From Chitinophaga polysaccharea (GTDB taxonomy: Bacteria; Bacteroidota; Bacteroidia; Chitinophagales; Chitinophagaceae), in assembly GCF_902150045.1 (NCBI RefSeq), contig NZ_CABFVU010000001.1:2232001-2296000 (forward strand): a DNA stretch of 64,000 bases. The letters are read 5' to 3'. A program made the position numbers and the translations under genes. The notes below the pieces were generated by a model. It was given only the letters and a program-made list of their open reading frames with translations. It did no database searches and was not told the origin of the DNA. Positions 39,003-48,934 of the stretch are shown here, in pieces. Every line of letters begins with the position of its first letter. Positions within the stretch are counted from its first letter, which is position 1.

Positions 39003-41462
39003 ATGTATACAAAAGCTCTGCTAAGGCGCTCAGGATGGCTGTTAATGCTTTCCTGCCTGACGGCCCAGGCACAAAACCAGGTAAAAAAGATCGGTAAAGT
39101 AAACACGATCAGCATCTCAGGGCAACAAGTAAAAATCAGTGCAGAAAATGCCTTCGCGGAAATCACTGTATATAGCCCTTCTGTAATTCGTGTAAGAATG
39201 GATCAGCACCCGCTTACCGCAGATTTTTCTTACGCAGTGACAGCAAAACCTGCTACCACCCACCTACAAACTACACAAAACAACAGCGAGATCAATATAA
39301 TCACCGATTCCCTGCAACTACGCATCTCCAAAAATCCTTTTGCCCTTCATTTTCTTACCCCTTCGGGAGAAGTTATTAATGAAGATGAAGAAGGATTAAC
39401 CACATCATGGATCGGCGATGAGGTAACCACCTACAAAAAGATGCAGGATGGAGAACGGTTTATTGGTCTTGGTGAAAAAACCGGTAACCTCGATCGTAAA
39501 GGTGAAGGCTATACGAACTGGAACTCGGATAAATTCGGCTATGCCACCAACCAGGACCCGATTTATGCCACCATCCCTTTTTATGTGGGTATACATCACC
39601 ATCTTAATTACGGCATTTTCTTCGATAATACCTTCCAGAGCGACTTTAACTTCGGCGCCAGCAACAACCGCTTTTCTTCTTTCGGCGCCCGGGGAGGAGA
39701 GATGAATTATTATTTCATTTATCATCCGCAAATGGCGGATATCATTACTTCCTATACTTCACTCACCGGCCGCATGCCTATGCCTCCATTATGGAGCCTT
39801 GGCTACCAGCAGAACCGGTACAGCTATTATCCCGACACTGAAGTATTGCGGATAGCACAAACCCTGCGGGAGAAAAAGATCCCGGCAGATGGCATTACAC
39901 TCGATATCCACTACATGGATGCCTACAAACTGTTCACCTGGAACAAAGACCGTTTCCCTAATCCACAACAGCTAACAAAGCAGCTCGGTGACATGGGCTT
40001 TAAAATGACGGTGATCGTAGACCCCGGAGTAAAAGTAGAAGAAGGGTATGCAGCTTACGAAAGCGGGAAGAAAGAAAACATCTTCATAAAATACAATGAC
40101 GGACAAAACTATACCGGCCAGGTATGGCCCGGCTGGTGCCACTTCCCTGACTTTACCAGTGTAAAAGGCCGCAGCTGGTGGAAAGGACAAATAAAATCAT
40201 ACCTGCAGAATGGGGTACGTGGTATATGGAATGATATGAATGAAATAGCAACCTGGGGGCAGAAAATGCCCAATAATGTGATCTTTGATTATGAAGGACA
40301 CCCCGTAACACACCAGCAGGCACACAATGTATACGGCCTGGAAATGGTGCGCGCCAGTTATGAAGGCGCCAGGGAAGAATTAAAGAAACGCCCGTTCCTG
40401 TTAACCAGGGCGGCTTATGCAGGCTCTCAACGTTACAGCGCCATCTGGACCGGCGATAACAGGGCCGAAGAAGACCATATGCTGCTGGGTGTTCGTTTAT
40501 TGAACAGCCTGGGTATCAGCGGTATGCCTTTCTCCGGTATGGACATTGGCGGCTTTACCGGGAACCCCACCGTGAGCCTGTATGCCCGCTGGATGCAGAT
40601 AGGAGCATTCATTCCGTATTACCGTAATCACACAGGTGTAAATACCAAATCGTCGGAGCCATGGGCATACGGGGAAGAAGTACTGGAAATTTCCCGCAAT
40701 TACATTAACCTGCGTTACCGTTTGCTGCCTTATCTATACAGCTCCATGTATGAAGCTACCCGTACAGGTATGCCCATTATGCGCACCCTGGCGCTCACCC
40801 ATACTTTCGACAACAACGTTTATGATACGCGTTTCCAGAACCAATATGGCTACGGAAATGCCTTTATGATAGCGCCTTTTGAGAGTACAAAGGAATTTGG
40901 TTCGATTTATTTCCCCGAAGGGAAATGGTATAACCTTTATAATGACAGCACTACTACAGGTAAACAAACGGTGATTATACCCCTGGATATAAAAACGCTG
41001 CCGGTATATGTAAAAGAAAGCAGCATTATTCCTATGCAATCATTAATACAGAATACTTCTGAAAAGCCAGCAGACACACTTTTTCTGCACATCTATAAAG
41101 GAGATCAGCAAAATTCCTTTGTTTATTATGAAGATGACGGGGAAAGTTTTGATAATGAGAAAGGAGTGTATTATCAGCGGAAGATCAGCTATCATCCTGC
41201 CGATAAAAAAATTATCCTGGAGAAAGCTGATGGCAGTTATGTTTCCCGGTTTCATCACATTAAATTATTACTCCACGGATTTGGGGACCAAAAACGTATA
41301 ACCGTCAACGGTAGTATGGTACCATTAGCATCAACCGGTTATTCTTTCCTTTCACCTATATCACGTTTTGATCCGCAAGGATCCTCGATTCCCGCAGAAA
41401 GTTGCACAGTTCAACAGGCAACCTTTGATAACGGTAATCAGCTAATTAACGTGGATTTGTAA
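39003..41462 (+). CDS. Glycoside hydrolase family 31 (alpha-glucosidase-like)
   Basis: About 819 residues from the ATG at 39003, chosen because it gives a signal peptide (MYTKALLRRSGWLLMLSCLT); the frame is open 14 codons further. The GH31 nucleophile motif GIWNDMNE is intact near residue 413, and the acid/base segment IWTGDNRAEE lies about 80 residues on, followed by SGMDIGGFTG. An N-terminal galactose-mutarotase-like domain and C-terminal beta-domains flank the barrel. It removes alpha-linked glucose (or xylose) from oligosaccharides, probably in the periplasm, as the only enzyme of this PUL. Confidence 0.95.
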   Translation: MYTKALLRRSGWLLMLSCLTAQAQNQVKKIGKVNTISISGQQVKISAENAFAEITVYSPSVIRVRMDQHPLTADFSYAVTAKPATTHLQTTQNNSEINIITDSLQLRISKNPFALHFLTPSGEVINEDEEGLTTSWIGDEVTTYKKMQDGERFIGLGEKTGNLDRKGEGYTNWNSDKFGYATNQDPIYATIPFYVGIHHHLNYGIFFDNTFQSDFNFGASNNRFSSFGARGGEMNYYFIYHPQMADIITSYTSLTGRMPMPPLWSLGYQQNRYSYYPDTEVLRIAQTLREKKIPADGITLDIHYMDAYKLFTWNKDRFPNPQQLTKQLGDMGFKMTVIVDPGVKVEEGYAAYESGKKENIFIKYNDGQNYTGQVWPGWCHFPDFTSVKGRSWWKGQIKSYLQNGVRGIWNDMNEIATWGQKMPNNVIFDYEGHPVTHQQAHNVYGLEMVRASYEGAREELKKRPFLLTRAAYAGSQRYSAIWTGDNRAEEDHMLLGVRLLNSLGISGMPFSGMDIGGFTGNPTVSLYARWMQIGAFIPYYRNHTGVNTKSSEPWAYGEEVLEISRNYINLRYRLLPYLYSSMYEATRTGMPIMRTLALTHTFDNNVYDTRFQNQYGYGNAFMIAPFESTKEFGSIYFPEGKWYNLYNDSTTTGKQTVIIPLDIKTLPVYVKESSIIPMQSLIQNTSEKPADTLFLHIYKGDQQNSFVYYEDDGESFDNEKGVYYQRKISYHPADKKIILEKADGSYVSRFHHIKLLLHGFGDQKRITVNGSMVPLASTGYSFLSPISRFDPQGSSIPAESCTVQQATFDNGNQLINVDL

Positions 41463-41472
41463 TAATAGGAAC

Positions 41473-41504
41473 GGCCTCCTGGATTTTCCAGGGGGTCTTT
41501 TTTT
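41473..41504 (+). terminator. Intrinsic terminator after the PUL
   Basis: GGCCTCCTGGA and TCCAGGGGGTC pair with two wobbles around a short loop, followed by a seven-T run. It begins 10 nt after the GH31 stop. The 41505-41718 stretch beyond shows no gene. Confidence 0.85.
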
Positions 41505-41718
41505 CATTTGAAACGAAACCGGCAGAAGAATTGGGCGATGCCGGTGGCGTGCTGATCAAAAGTACCTGGTTATAGCATTCCCATAGCGGCCGTCGGCCAT
41601 GTATGTGGCTTCGAAAGATGCCATTGCAACAGCATACGATGATTACCATCTCCTATAATAGCTACCTCTCCCCCGGAATAAAAATCAGCGTTTCTTTTTA
41701 CCGGAATTTTTTAACTGT

Positions 41719-41726
41719 TATATTTG
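41719..41726 (+). promoter_or_regulatory. Bacteroidota -7 element for the FAD oxidoreductase gene
   Basis: TATATTTG is a full consensus match, with TTTT 19 nt upstream at the -33 place (41696-41699). The predicted leader to the ATG at 41771 is about 38 nt. Confidence 0.65.
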
Positions 41727-41770
41727 AGATGTCCTGCTCCCTGTCTTCACGACCATCTTAAACCTTCATT

Positions 41771-43252
41771 ATGAACATTAATATCATTACTCCTGCAGAT
41801 GCCCGATATGAAGAGTGGAACAACCGTGGTGCTAACCTGAGATGGAAGGGCCATCCTTCCGGAATTATTCCTGTAAGTACTACAGAAGAACTGAAAGAAG
41901 CCCTGCAATATACAGTAGACAATGATAAGCGTGTAGTGGTCCGTGGCGGCGGTCACTGCCTTGAAAATTTTGTAGTGGATCCGGCTGTTGAGATAGTGAT
42001 TGATATTTCCCCGATGAAAGGTATACGCTATGATGAAGAAATGAACGCGATTGAAGTAACCGCAGGCTCAACAGTAGGAGAAGTACTTGAAACACTGGAC
42101 CGACAGTGGGGAATCCTGTTGCCGGCTGGGCAGCATCCGGCTATTGGTATAGGCGGACATATATCCGGAGGTGCTTTTGGGTTTCTCCACCGCCAGCATG
42201 GGCTGGCAGCAGATTATTTGTATGCAGTGGAAATACTTTGGGTGAATAATAAGCGACAGGTAGAGAAAGTGATTGCCACAAGAGAAGAGAATGATCCGAA
42301 CCGCGAACTTTGGTGGGCGCATACCGGTGGAGGTACCGGCAACTTCGGAATTGTGACCCGGTACTGGTTTCGCGCTGCCGGTGTGCAGGAGCGCGATCCC
42401 TCGCTGTTATTGCCTAAATCGCCGGAAATACTGGAGACAATGGAAATGGAGTGGAACTGGGAGCAGATAGATGAACGGATATTTAAACAACTGCTCGACA
42501 ATTTCGGGGAGTGGAGTAAAACGCATAGCGGTGCAGACACAGAAGCAGCCAACCTGTTTGCGACACTATACCTGCTTAACAAAGTAACCGGTAAAATTAT
42601 GCTGAAAGCCGTACTATCTGATTGCTCGGAAGAAATAGCAGAAGAATTTGCGGCTACGATCTCTGCTAATCTTGGTATAACTGGCAGGGCCATACGAAAA
42701 CCCATGCGTTGGCTGGAATTTGCATTACAGCCGTTTCCGGATATTTTTGTAGAACAGCGGGCGGCCTTTAAGGTTAAGGATGCATTGTTGCGGACGCCTT
42801 ATACACCGGCACAAACGGGAATTATATACCGTTATCTGACAACACATAATGATGTACCTGGAGGCGCTGTAGGCCTGGCTACTTTCGGTGGCAAAATGAA
42901 TGCGGTAACAACAGATGCTACAGCATTTCCTCAACGGGATTCCATTATGGCTACCGCTTGTAATGCAGGGTGGATTGATCCGGCTGATGAAGCCAAATCG
43001 TTAGCATGGACACGGGGCGTATACCAGGAACTGTTTGCCGAAACAGGTGGATTGCCTATACCGGGCGGACAGGCAGGCGGATGCCTGATTGCCCATCCTG
43101 ACGCGGATCTGGCCGATGAGCAATTCAATAAATCAGGGGTGCCATGGCATGTATTCTATTACCAGGATAATTACAAACGGCTGCAACGCGTAAAGGGGAA
43201 ATGGGATCCGCTCGGGATATTCCGGCATGCGTTGAGTGTGGAGGGAGCCTAA
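41771..43252 (+). CDS. BBE-type FAD-binding oxidoreductase
   Basis: 493 residues. The PCMH-type FAD domain includes VVVRGGGHCLENFVVD near residue 56, whose His in GGGH normally carries FAD covalently, and HPAIGIGGHISGGAFGF near 117. The C-terminus has the berberine-bridge-type ending (WHVFYYQDNYKRLQRVKGKW..). In bicovalent members a Cys lies just before the second glycine loop; here that position reads GQHPAIGIGG with no Cys, so FAD is probably held at one site only. Family members oxidise sugars or plant and polyketide products; the substrate here is unknown. Its own promoter precedes it. Confidence 0.88.
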   Translation: MNINIITPADARYEEWNNRGANLRWKGHPSGIIPVSTTEELKEALQYTVDNDKRVVVRGGGHCLENFVVDPAVEIVIDISPMKGIRYDEEMNAIEVTAGSTVGEVLETLDRQWGILLPAGQHPAIGIGGHISGGAFGFLHRQHGLAADYLYAVEILWVNNKRQVEKVIATREENDPNRELWWAHTGGGTGNFGIVTRYWFRAAGVQERDPSLLLPKSPEILETMEMEWNWEQIDERIFKQLLDNFGEWSKTHSGADTEAANLFATLYLLNKVTGKIMLKAVLSDCSEEIAEEFAATISANLGITGRAIRKPMRWLEFALQPFPDIFVEQRAAFKVKDALLRTPYTPAQTGIIYRYLTTHNDVPGGAVGLATFGGKMNAVTTDATAFPQRDSIMATACNAGWIDPADEAKSLAWTRGVYQELFAETGGLPIPGGQAGGCLIAHPDADLADEQFNKSGVPWHVFYYQDNYKRLQRVKGKWDPLGIFRHALSVEGA

Positions 43253-43268
43253 TAGGGCCATACAAATT

Positions 43269-46200
43269 TTACTTGAAATTTCTTGCTTCAGAAAAGAGCG
43301 TTGCTGCTATTTCATCTGTTTTTGAAGGTGGTTGCATTGCCATGCCAGTTGCTTTGGAAGGCAATAGCTGGCGCAGGAATTTAGACAGATCGTAGCAGCA
43401 CGTTACAATAACATGAACCACTTCTCCTTCCCGTTGCAGCGTGCCTTCCACCATCAGGAGCCTGGCCTGCAGGATTTCCTTGCGATACCTGGTGAACTGC
43501 TGTTGAAACACCACCAGGTTACTGCAGCCTGTTTCATCTTCGATAGTAATAAAGCAAACACCCTTTGCAGTACCGGGTCTTTGGCGAACCAGCACAAGGC
43601 CAGCTATCTTTACAGCCATGCCATTCCCTACGCCTTCCAGCTCTTTTGCAGAAAGGATATGCAACAATTGTAATTTTTCTCTTACAAAGCTTACGGGGTG
43701 CGCTTTTAAAGATAAGGAAGTAGTACTGTAATCCTGTACTACATGTTCTGAAACAGACATTTCAGGTAGCTGTACCTGGTCTTCTACAGCACTTTCAGAT
43801 GGTTGACCAGTGAAAATACCAATAGGACGGTCATGAAGTGCAGAAACCTCCCAGAGGGCTTTACGGCGATCAAGCCCCATAGACCGGAAAGCGTCTGCAT
43901 CCGCCAGTTTTTCCAGGGTGGTGAGGGTAACCCCTGCCTCTCTCAATGCCTCTATGGTAGTGTAGCCGGTATTGCGGCAGGCTATAAGTTGCTCTACATC
44001 TTCCTGTCTGATTCCTTTTATGTGGCGAAAGCCAAGGCGCAGGGGGCAATAATCGCCAGTTTTTTCTTCCAGTGTATTATCCCAGAGGGAAAGATTTACA
44101 TCTACAGGTTTTACATCTACTCCATGTTTCCGTGCATCGGTAACAATTTGTGCAGGTTGGTAAAAACCCATTGGCAAACTGTTAAGCAAAGCGCATGCAA
44201 AAACATCGGGGTAGTGACATTTGAGCCAGCTGGAAACATATACCAGCAGGGCAAAACTGGCAGCATGACTTTCAGGAAAACCATAGCTGCCAAAACCTTC
44301 CAGCTGTTTAAAAACACGCTGGGCAAATTCCGCTTCATATCCTTTGGCCACCATACCGTTTACCAGTTTATCACGAAGCCGGCTTACCTGGCCAGGCGCT
44401 TTGAAGGTGGCCATACTTCTGCGGAGCTCATCGGCTTCTGCAGGAGAGAACCCGGCAGCAACGATGGCTATCTGCATGGCCTGTTCCTGGAACAATGGGA
44501 CGCCCAATGTTCTTTTTAAAATTTCCTCCAGCTCCGGAGAAGGATAATCCGGTTTCTCTTCCTCATTACGGCGTCGGAGATAAGGATGCACCATATCTCC
44601 CTGGATAGGCCCGGGGCGTACAATAGCCACTTCAATGACCAGGTCGTAAAACTTTTTAGGCTTTAACCGTGGCAGCATGGATTGCTGTGCACGGCTTTCG
44701 ATCTGGAATACACCAATGGTATCTGCATGGCCTATCATTTCATATACCTTCTCATCATCTTCCGGGACTGTTGCCAATGTAAGAGGGCGACCGTAATGTG
44801 TCTTTACCAGATCAAAGGCTTTGCGGATACAGGTAAGCATTCCCAATGCCAGCACATCTATCTTAAGAAATCCAAGTACATCTATATCATCTTTGTTCCA
44901 TTCAATACAGGTCCTGTTTTCCATTCGTGCATTCAGGATAGGGCACAGGCTAGAGAGTGCTCCCTTTGTAATAACAAATCCACCGGTATGCTGCCCCAGC
45001 TGACGGGGAAACCCGATAAACTGCCGTGTGAGCTCCAGCATTTTCTGAAGGTGCGGATCACGTGGATCAAATCCCTGTTCAGACAAAGCTTCCGCGTCCG
45101 GCTCATCTGTAAACTCCCATACTGAACCGGAAAGACGGCTAATGGTGTCTACAGATAATCCCATTGCTTTACCTACATCACGGATAGCGCCTTTTTGCCG
45201 TTGCTGGGTAACGGTAGCCACAATAGCAGCACGGTCACGGCCATACTTTTCGTAAATATATTGAATCACTTCCTCACGCCGCTCATGTTCAAAATCCACA
45301 TCAATATCGGGTGGTTCATTCCGGGCTGATGAAATAAAACGTTCAAACAGCAAATCAATTTTTGTAGGGTTCACAGCTGTAATGCCCAGGCAATAACATA
45401 CTGTAGAATTTGCTGCTGAGCCCCGGCCCTGGCAAAGGATTCCCTGCTGCCGGGCAAATCGTACAATATCATATACGGTTAAGAAGTAAGAGGCATAATT
45501 CATCTCTTCTATGAACGAAAGTTCATGAATAATAGCCTTGCTGATTTTTTCGGGGATATCATCCCCGAAGTATTCCCTGGCTCCCTGCCATGCCAAATGA
45601 GTAAGTTCCTCCTGCGGGGTACGGCCATCGCTGGTGATTTCTTCTGGGTAAATATATTTAAGTGAATCAAGTGAAAACCGGCAACTCTCTGCTATCTCTG
45701 TTGTACGTAAAATGGCATCAGGATATTGCCGGAAGAGCCGTATCATTTCCTGCTGAGGCTTTAAATATCTTTCAGCGTTTTCATGCAACCGGTAACCTGC
45801 TGTATAAATGGTGCATTTTTCTCTTATGCAGGTTACAATATCCTGCAGCTGCCGGCGCTCAGGGATATGATAATGCACATCGCCTGTAGCCACTAAAGGA
45901 ATGTTATACTTTGAGCATAACTGTGACAGGCGATATAGTTTTTTAAAATCATCTCCCTGGTAAGAGCGGGTTGCCGAAATATACAGATCTGTTCCCAACG
46001 CCTTCTTATATTCTTTCATGGCCCGAATAAAAGAAATATCGAATTCAAACCGTTCATCCAGCGTAGTAGGGGGCAGGGCAATAAATTTCATTCCGGCAGC
46101 ATGTTCAAATACATCTGCTTTATACAAATGGCACGAACCTTTTTCTGCTCTCAGGTTGCCTTTGGTAAGTAACGTGGAAAGGCGCCCATACGCCTGCACA

Positions 46201-46442
46201 TCTGTAGGATAAGCCAGTAATGATGGTCCATCCAGCAAATCCAACCTGCATGCAGGTATAATACGTATACCCTTGATCTTTGCTGCAGCGTGGGCACGAA
46301 CAATACCCGCCAGACTATTTCGGTCGGTGATGGCTATTTCCTTGTAACCCAGTATTGCAGCCTGTTCCACCAATTCTTCCGGATGTGAAGCACCTCTTAA
46401 AAAGCTGAAGTTAGTGGTAACCTGCAATTCCGTATAACTCAT
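43269..46442 (-). CDS. dnaE2: Error-prone DNA polymerase III alpha subunit DnaE2
   Basis: 1057 residues, last gene of an imuA-imuB-dnaE2 operon. The PHP domain opens YTELQVTTNFSFLRGASHPE; the polymerase core has GRGSAANSTVCYCLG near residue 345 and PPDIDVDFEHERREEVI near 380 with the catalytic Asp residues; an OB fold follows near residue 955 (VKIAGLVLVRQRPGTAKG). DnaE2 extends DNA across lesions together with ImuB and causes damage-induced mutation. It starts 14 nt after imuB. Confidence 0.96.
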   Translation of the reverse strand: MSYTELQVTTNFSFLRGASHPEELVEQAAILGYKEIAITDRNSLAGIVRAHAAAKIKGIRIIPACRLDLLDGPSLLAYPTDVQAYGRLSTLLTKGNLRAEKGSCHLYKADVFEHAAGMKFIALPPTTLDERFEFDISFIRAMKEYKKALGTDLYISATRSYQGDDFKKLYRLSQLCSKYNIPLVATGDVHYHIPERRQLQDIVTCIREKCTIYTAGYRLHENAERYLKPQQEMIRLFRQYPDAILRTTEIAESCRFSLDSLKYIYPEEITSDGRTPQEELTHLAWQGAREYFGDDIPEKISKAIIHELSFIEEMNYASYFLTVYDIVRFARQQGILCQGRGSAANSTVCYCLGITAVNPTKIDLLFERFISSARNEPPDIDVDFEHERREEVIQYIYEKYGRDRAAIVATVTQQRQKGAIRDVGKAMGLSVDTISRLSGSVWEFTDEPDAEALSEQGFDPRDPHLQKMLELTRQFIGFPRQLGQHTGGFVITKGALSSLCPILNARMENRTCIEWNKDDIDVLGFLKIDVLALGMLTCIRKAFDLVKTHYGRPLTLATVPEDDEKVYEMIGHADTIGVFQIESRAQQSMLPRLKPKKFYDLVIEVAIVRPGPIQGDMVHPYLRRRNEEEKPDYPSPELEEILKRTLGVPLFQEQAMQIAIVAAGFSPAEADELRRSMATFKAPGQVSRLRDKLVNGMVAKGYEAEFAQRVFKQLEGFGSYGFPESHAASFALLVYVSSWLKCHYPDVFACALLNSLPMGFYQPAQIVTDARKHGVDVKPVDVNLSLWDNTLEEKTGDYCPLRLGFRHIKGIRQEDVEQLIACRNTGYTTIEALREAGVTLTTLEKLADADAFRSMGLDRRKALWEVSALHDRPIGIFTGQPSESAVEDQVQLPEMSVSEHVVQDYSTTSLSLKAHPVSFVREKLQLLHILSAKELEGVGNGMAVKIAGLVLVRQRPGTAKGVCFITIEDETGCSNLVVFQQQFTRYRKEILQARLLMVEGTLQREGEVVHVIVTCCYDLSKFLRQLLPSKATGMAMQPPSKTDEIAATLFSEARNFK

Positions 46443-46456
46443 ATCTCCTCATTTTC

Positions 46457-47959
46457 TCACGCAAAAAAACCATGTATAAACCAGGTATAAGATTTATGCC
46501 CGGTATAATGCCCCAGCCTGAAGAGCCAGTAACGGCTGCCCGCTTCATCTTCCACTACATAATAATCCCGGTGCTGCCCTTCCCGTAACCACCACTCACT
46601 TTCAATCCGCTCAGGCCCGTCTGCTTTCTTCACTTTATGCACTTTGTTTTTATAACGGAAATGCATAGGCGGATAGTCAGGTATGGGCGCCGCTACTTCT
46701 ATAGGTTCGGGCTCAGGAAGCAGCTGAATAGGGCGGGGGCGGCCTGTTTTCCATAAAGCTGTTGTTTTTTCATTAAGACTGCTCACTGGTTTAACAGACC
46801 ATTCCGGCCAGTGATGTTCAGCAGGCAGGTAGCGGTGAACTGTTCCTTTACCGGTTTTACTCTCTAACCGGTCGATCAGCTCAGCAATGTTTACATCTTC
46901 CAGTCCTCCTGCAGCATTCCAGAATGTTTCTTGTAACGGGCGCACATCTTCCACTACAGGAGCTTCGAGTATAAACAGTTCAATCCCAAGATCTGGTTTA
47001 ATCGCTGCTATACTGAGTTCAAACAGCCTGAACAGGTGGTTCACATTATGTGATGGATGTCCTGTACCGATGTCCAGTTGTTCAACACCACCATCTACCT
47101 TATAGCATTTAAACTGAGCGCGACGTAGCCCTTTTTCTTCCTGGCAAAGACGCTGGCAAAGGGTTTCCAATAACCGGCCAAGCGCTATTTCAATTCCTGT
47201 ACGGGTAACAATAGGTTCCAGGCATGGCAGTCGCTCCTGGTAAGGTTCAACCGGCAGCAAGGGCTGAATCACTTCATTTTCCAGTCCTGTAAACTGATCA
47301 AGACGCATCAGTAGCTCCTGGCCAAAGCGGCGGCGCAGCACAGCGCGTGGCATTCCTGCAAAACTTCCTGCCTGACATAGCCCTAATTTTATCAATCGTT
47401 CACAGATGCCTGGCTCCAGTCGTAATGCCGCAGGAGGCATTTCCATTAATACCGAGGATTGTTCTCCGGCAGGAACTATTGCAGGTATTGACCCAAACCG
47501 GGCCACCGCCCATGCGGCTCCTATGGTATCGGCCATTCCTGCACGTACCTGGTACCCGATGCGAGTAAGCCTGCTCACTATATCTTCCATATATAACTGT
47601 TCGCCACCCCAAAGATGTGCGCAGCCTGTAGCATCCAGTATAAGCCCATCGGGAAGATCTGCTGCCGCTACAGGTGTAAAACGGATAGCCCACTCCCCGA
47701 GAGCATTCAGGATACGGCCTGATTGTCCTTGCTTATCATCAATTACCTGCAGGCTGCCTATAATTGCCCGGGCATCTGCCACCGCCATTCCTTTGGTAAT
47801 CCCCTGTGCCTGGGCAGCCATACTGGCTGCTGTAACAATCATGCGCCCATGATCTGGCAGGGCCAGCACAAAAACCTGATCCCTCAAAGCCGGCCGGCAA
47901 CGGATTAACCAGTCCGTCATCAGGTGGGGGAACCATATAGAGATAAAGCGCCTCGACAT
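46457..47959 (-). CDS. imuB: Y-family polymerase-like protein ImuB
   Basis: 500 residues related to Y-family polymerases but inactive in type: the start RRFISIWFPHLMTDWLIR lacks the Asp residues that true polymerases have there. Palm, fingers and little-finger regions follow (DATGCAHLWGGEQLY near residue 109), then a C-terminal tail with RPRPIQLLPEPEPIEV and an ending (WWLREGQHRDYYVVED) typical of ImuB. It is the hub that links DnaE2 to the sliding clamp. The ATG follows the imuA stop by one base. Confidence 0.95.
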   Translation of the reverse strand: MSRRFISIWFPHLMTDWLIRCRPALRDQVFVLALPDHGRMIVTAASMAAQAQGITKGMAVADARAIIGSLQVIDDKQGQSGRILNALGEWAIRFTPVAAADLPDGLILDATGCAHLWGGEQLYMEDIVSRLTRIGYQVRAGMADTIGAAWAVARFGSIPAIVPAGEQSSVLMEMPPAALRLEPGICERLIKLGLCQAGSFAGMPRAVLRRRFGQELLMRLDQFTGLENEVIQPLLPVEPYQERLPCLEPIVTRTGIEIALGRLLETLCQRLCQEEKGLRRAQFKCYKVDGGVEQLDIGTGHPSHNVNHLFRLFELSIAAIKPDLGIELFILEAPVVEDVRPLQETFWNAAGGLEDVNIAELIDRLESKTGKGTVHRYLPAEHHWPEWSVKPVSSLNEKTTALWKTGRPRPIQLLPEPEPIEVAAPIPDYPPMHFRYKNKVHKVKKADGPERIESEWWLREGQHRDYYVVEDEAGSRYWLFRLGHYTGHKSYTWFIHGFFA

Positions 47960-47960
47960 A

Positions 47961-48692
47961 CTACCCGATTTTACGGATCAACACTGGCTGTACTATTGGC
48001 AATTGTTCATCTGCAAACCTGAACCTGCCGGAAAACCATTCTATCTGCCATTCGCCTGGTTTACCATTACGGATCTTCAGCAACTCCACATTCCACCGGG
48101 GAAATCCTACACCAGGCATGCCGCCTTCCGGCTCGCTTGCCAATGGTGTAATACGCCAGCGGGCAACGCAGGTGGTGGTATTCAAAGCAGCAGCTTTCCT
48201 GCGAAGGATAAATCCTGTAACCCTGCTTTGCTCTACGGCCAGCTGCAAGCGCCTGGAAGCGGTAAAACTGATTTCTTTTACCTCTCCGATAACAGCCGCC
48301 AATCCTTCACATTTCAATGCTTCTTCCATTGCCCATAATATATCTTTTTCACGTTCCAGGTCTACAAAAATGATCCGTTCAGGCGCTATACCAAAAGCTT
48401 TCAATGCCGGAGGGAAAAGTGTACGGCAGGTACTGATCCATATGCAGGCGCCGCCACTTTTCATTAATGTATTCAGCAATCCGCTTATAAATCCTGCGGT
48501 AGCAGCAACATGTTCTGCTTCAGTATTCACAAACTCATGTATCACACCGGTTGGAAATGTTTCATTTGGAAAAGCTGCTGTGATCCGCCCAAGCCCCATA
48601 TCCACACTCGTACTATTGGCTTGTTTAAAGCCTTGTAAAAGGAGAATATCCTTTTGCAGGCCAGCAATGATAGCTGCTCTTTCTGCGGGCAT
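47961..48692 (-). CDS. imuA: RecA-like mutasome protein ImuA
   Basis: About 243 residues from the ATG at 48692 (MPAERAAIIAGLQKDILLLQ). The frame is open to 48785, but that extension is hydrophobic and AT-rich and covers the promoter palindrome, so the shorter start is preferred. FPTGVIHEFVNTEAEHVAAT near residue 46 and GGACIWISTCRTLFPPALK near 79 match ImuA, a RecA relative without a normal Walker A. It supports DnaE2-ImuB mutagenesis. It is the first gene of the minus-strand operon. Confidence 0.9.
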   Translation of the reverse strand: MPAERAAIIAGLQKDILLLQGFKQANSTSVDMGLGRITAAFPNETFPTGVIHEFVNTEAEHVAATAGFISGLLNTLMKSGGACIWISTCRTLFPPALKAFGIAPERIIFVDLEREKDILWAMEEALKCEGLAAVIGEVKEISFTASRRLQLAVEQSRVTGFILRRKAAALNTTTCVARWRITPLASEPEGGMPGVGFPRWNVELLKIRNGKPGEWQIEWFSGRFRFADEQLPIVQPVLIRKIG

Positions 48693-48735
48693 AGTCAACA
48701 GCTGTTTTAATATTAAAACTAATTTATTTAGCAAT

Positions 48736-48756
48736 ATTACTAAAATAATTAGTAAT
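48736..48756. promoter_or_regulatory. Palindrome in the imuA promoter region
   Basis: ATTACTAA, five bases, TTAGTAAT: perfect 8-bp arms, 44 nt upstream of the imuA start. The half-site TTAGTAAT recurs on the other side of the divergent control region at 48857-48864. It may be a damage-responsive operator; it does not match the classic LexA box. Confidence 0.5.
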
Positions 48757-48856
48757 TTGGTGATATTATTTCCAGCAATGCGCAATTAAATAATAGTAAC
48801 GATTTTAATAACCAATAGCAGGAAGCAGCAGAAGATATTTCGTATCGTCGTTAACG

Positions 48857-48911
48857 TTAGTAATTACTGTATCGCTTTATTTTATTCGTTTCGAAAAATG
48901 TAATTTATTAC
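48857..48911. promoter_or_regulatory. Related palindromes upstream of the H-x2-C-x2-C protein gene
   Basis: AGTAATTACT at 48859-48868 is a perfect 10-bp palindrome containing the TTAGTAAT half-site; GTAATTTATTAC at 48900-48911 is a second with 5-bp arms. Both lie within 80 nt upstream of the ATG at 48935, on the far side of the divergent region from the imuA palindrome. Confidence 0.4.
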
Positions 48912-48934
48912 CCGATCAGAAAAAGCACATCATT

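Noticed and set aside
48695..48785. N-terminal extension of ImuA
   Set aside because: It is AT-rich, encodes an unlikely hydrophobic stretch and covers the promoter palindrome.
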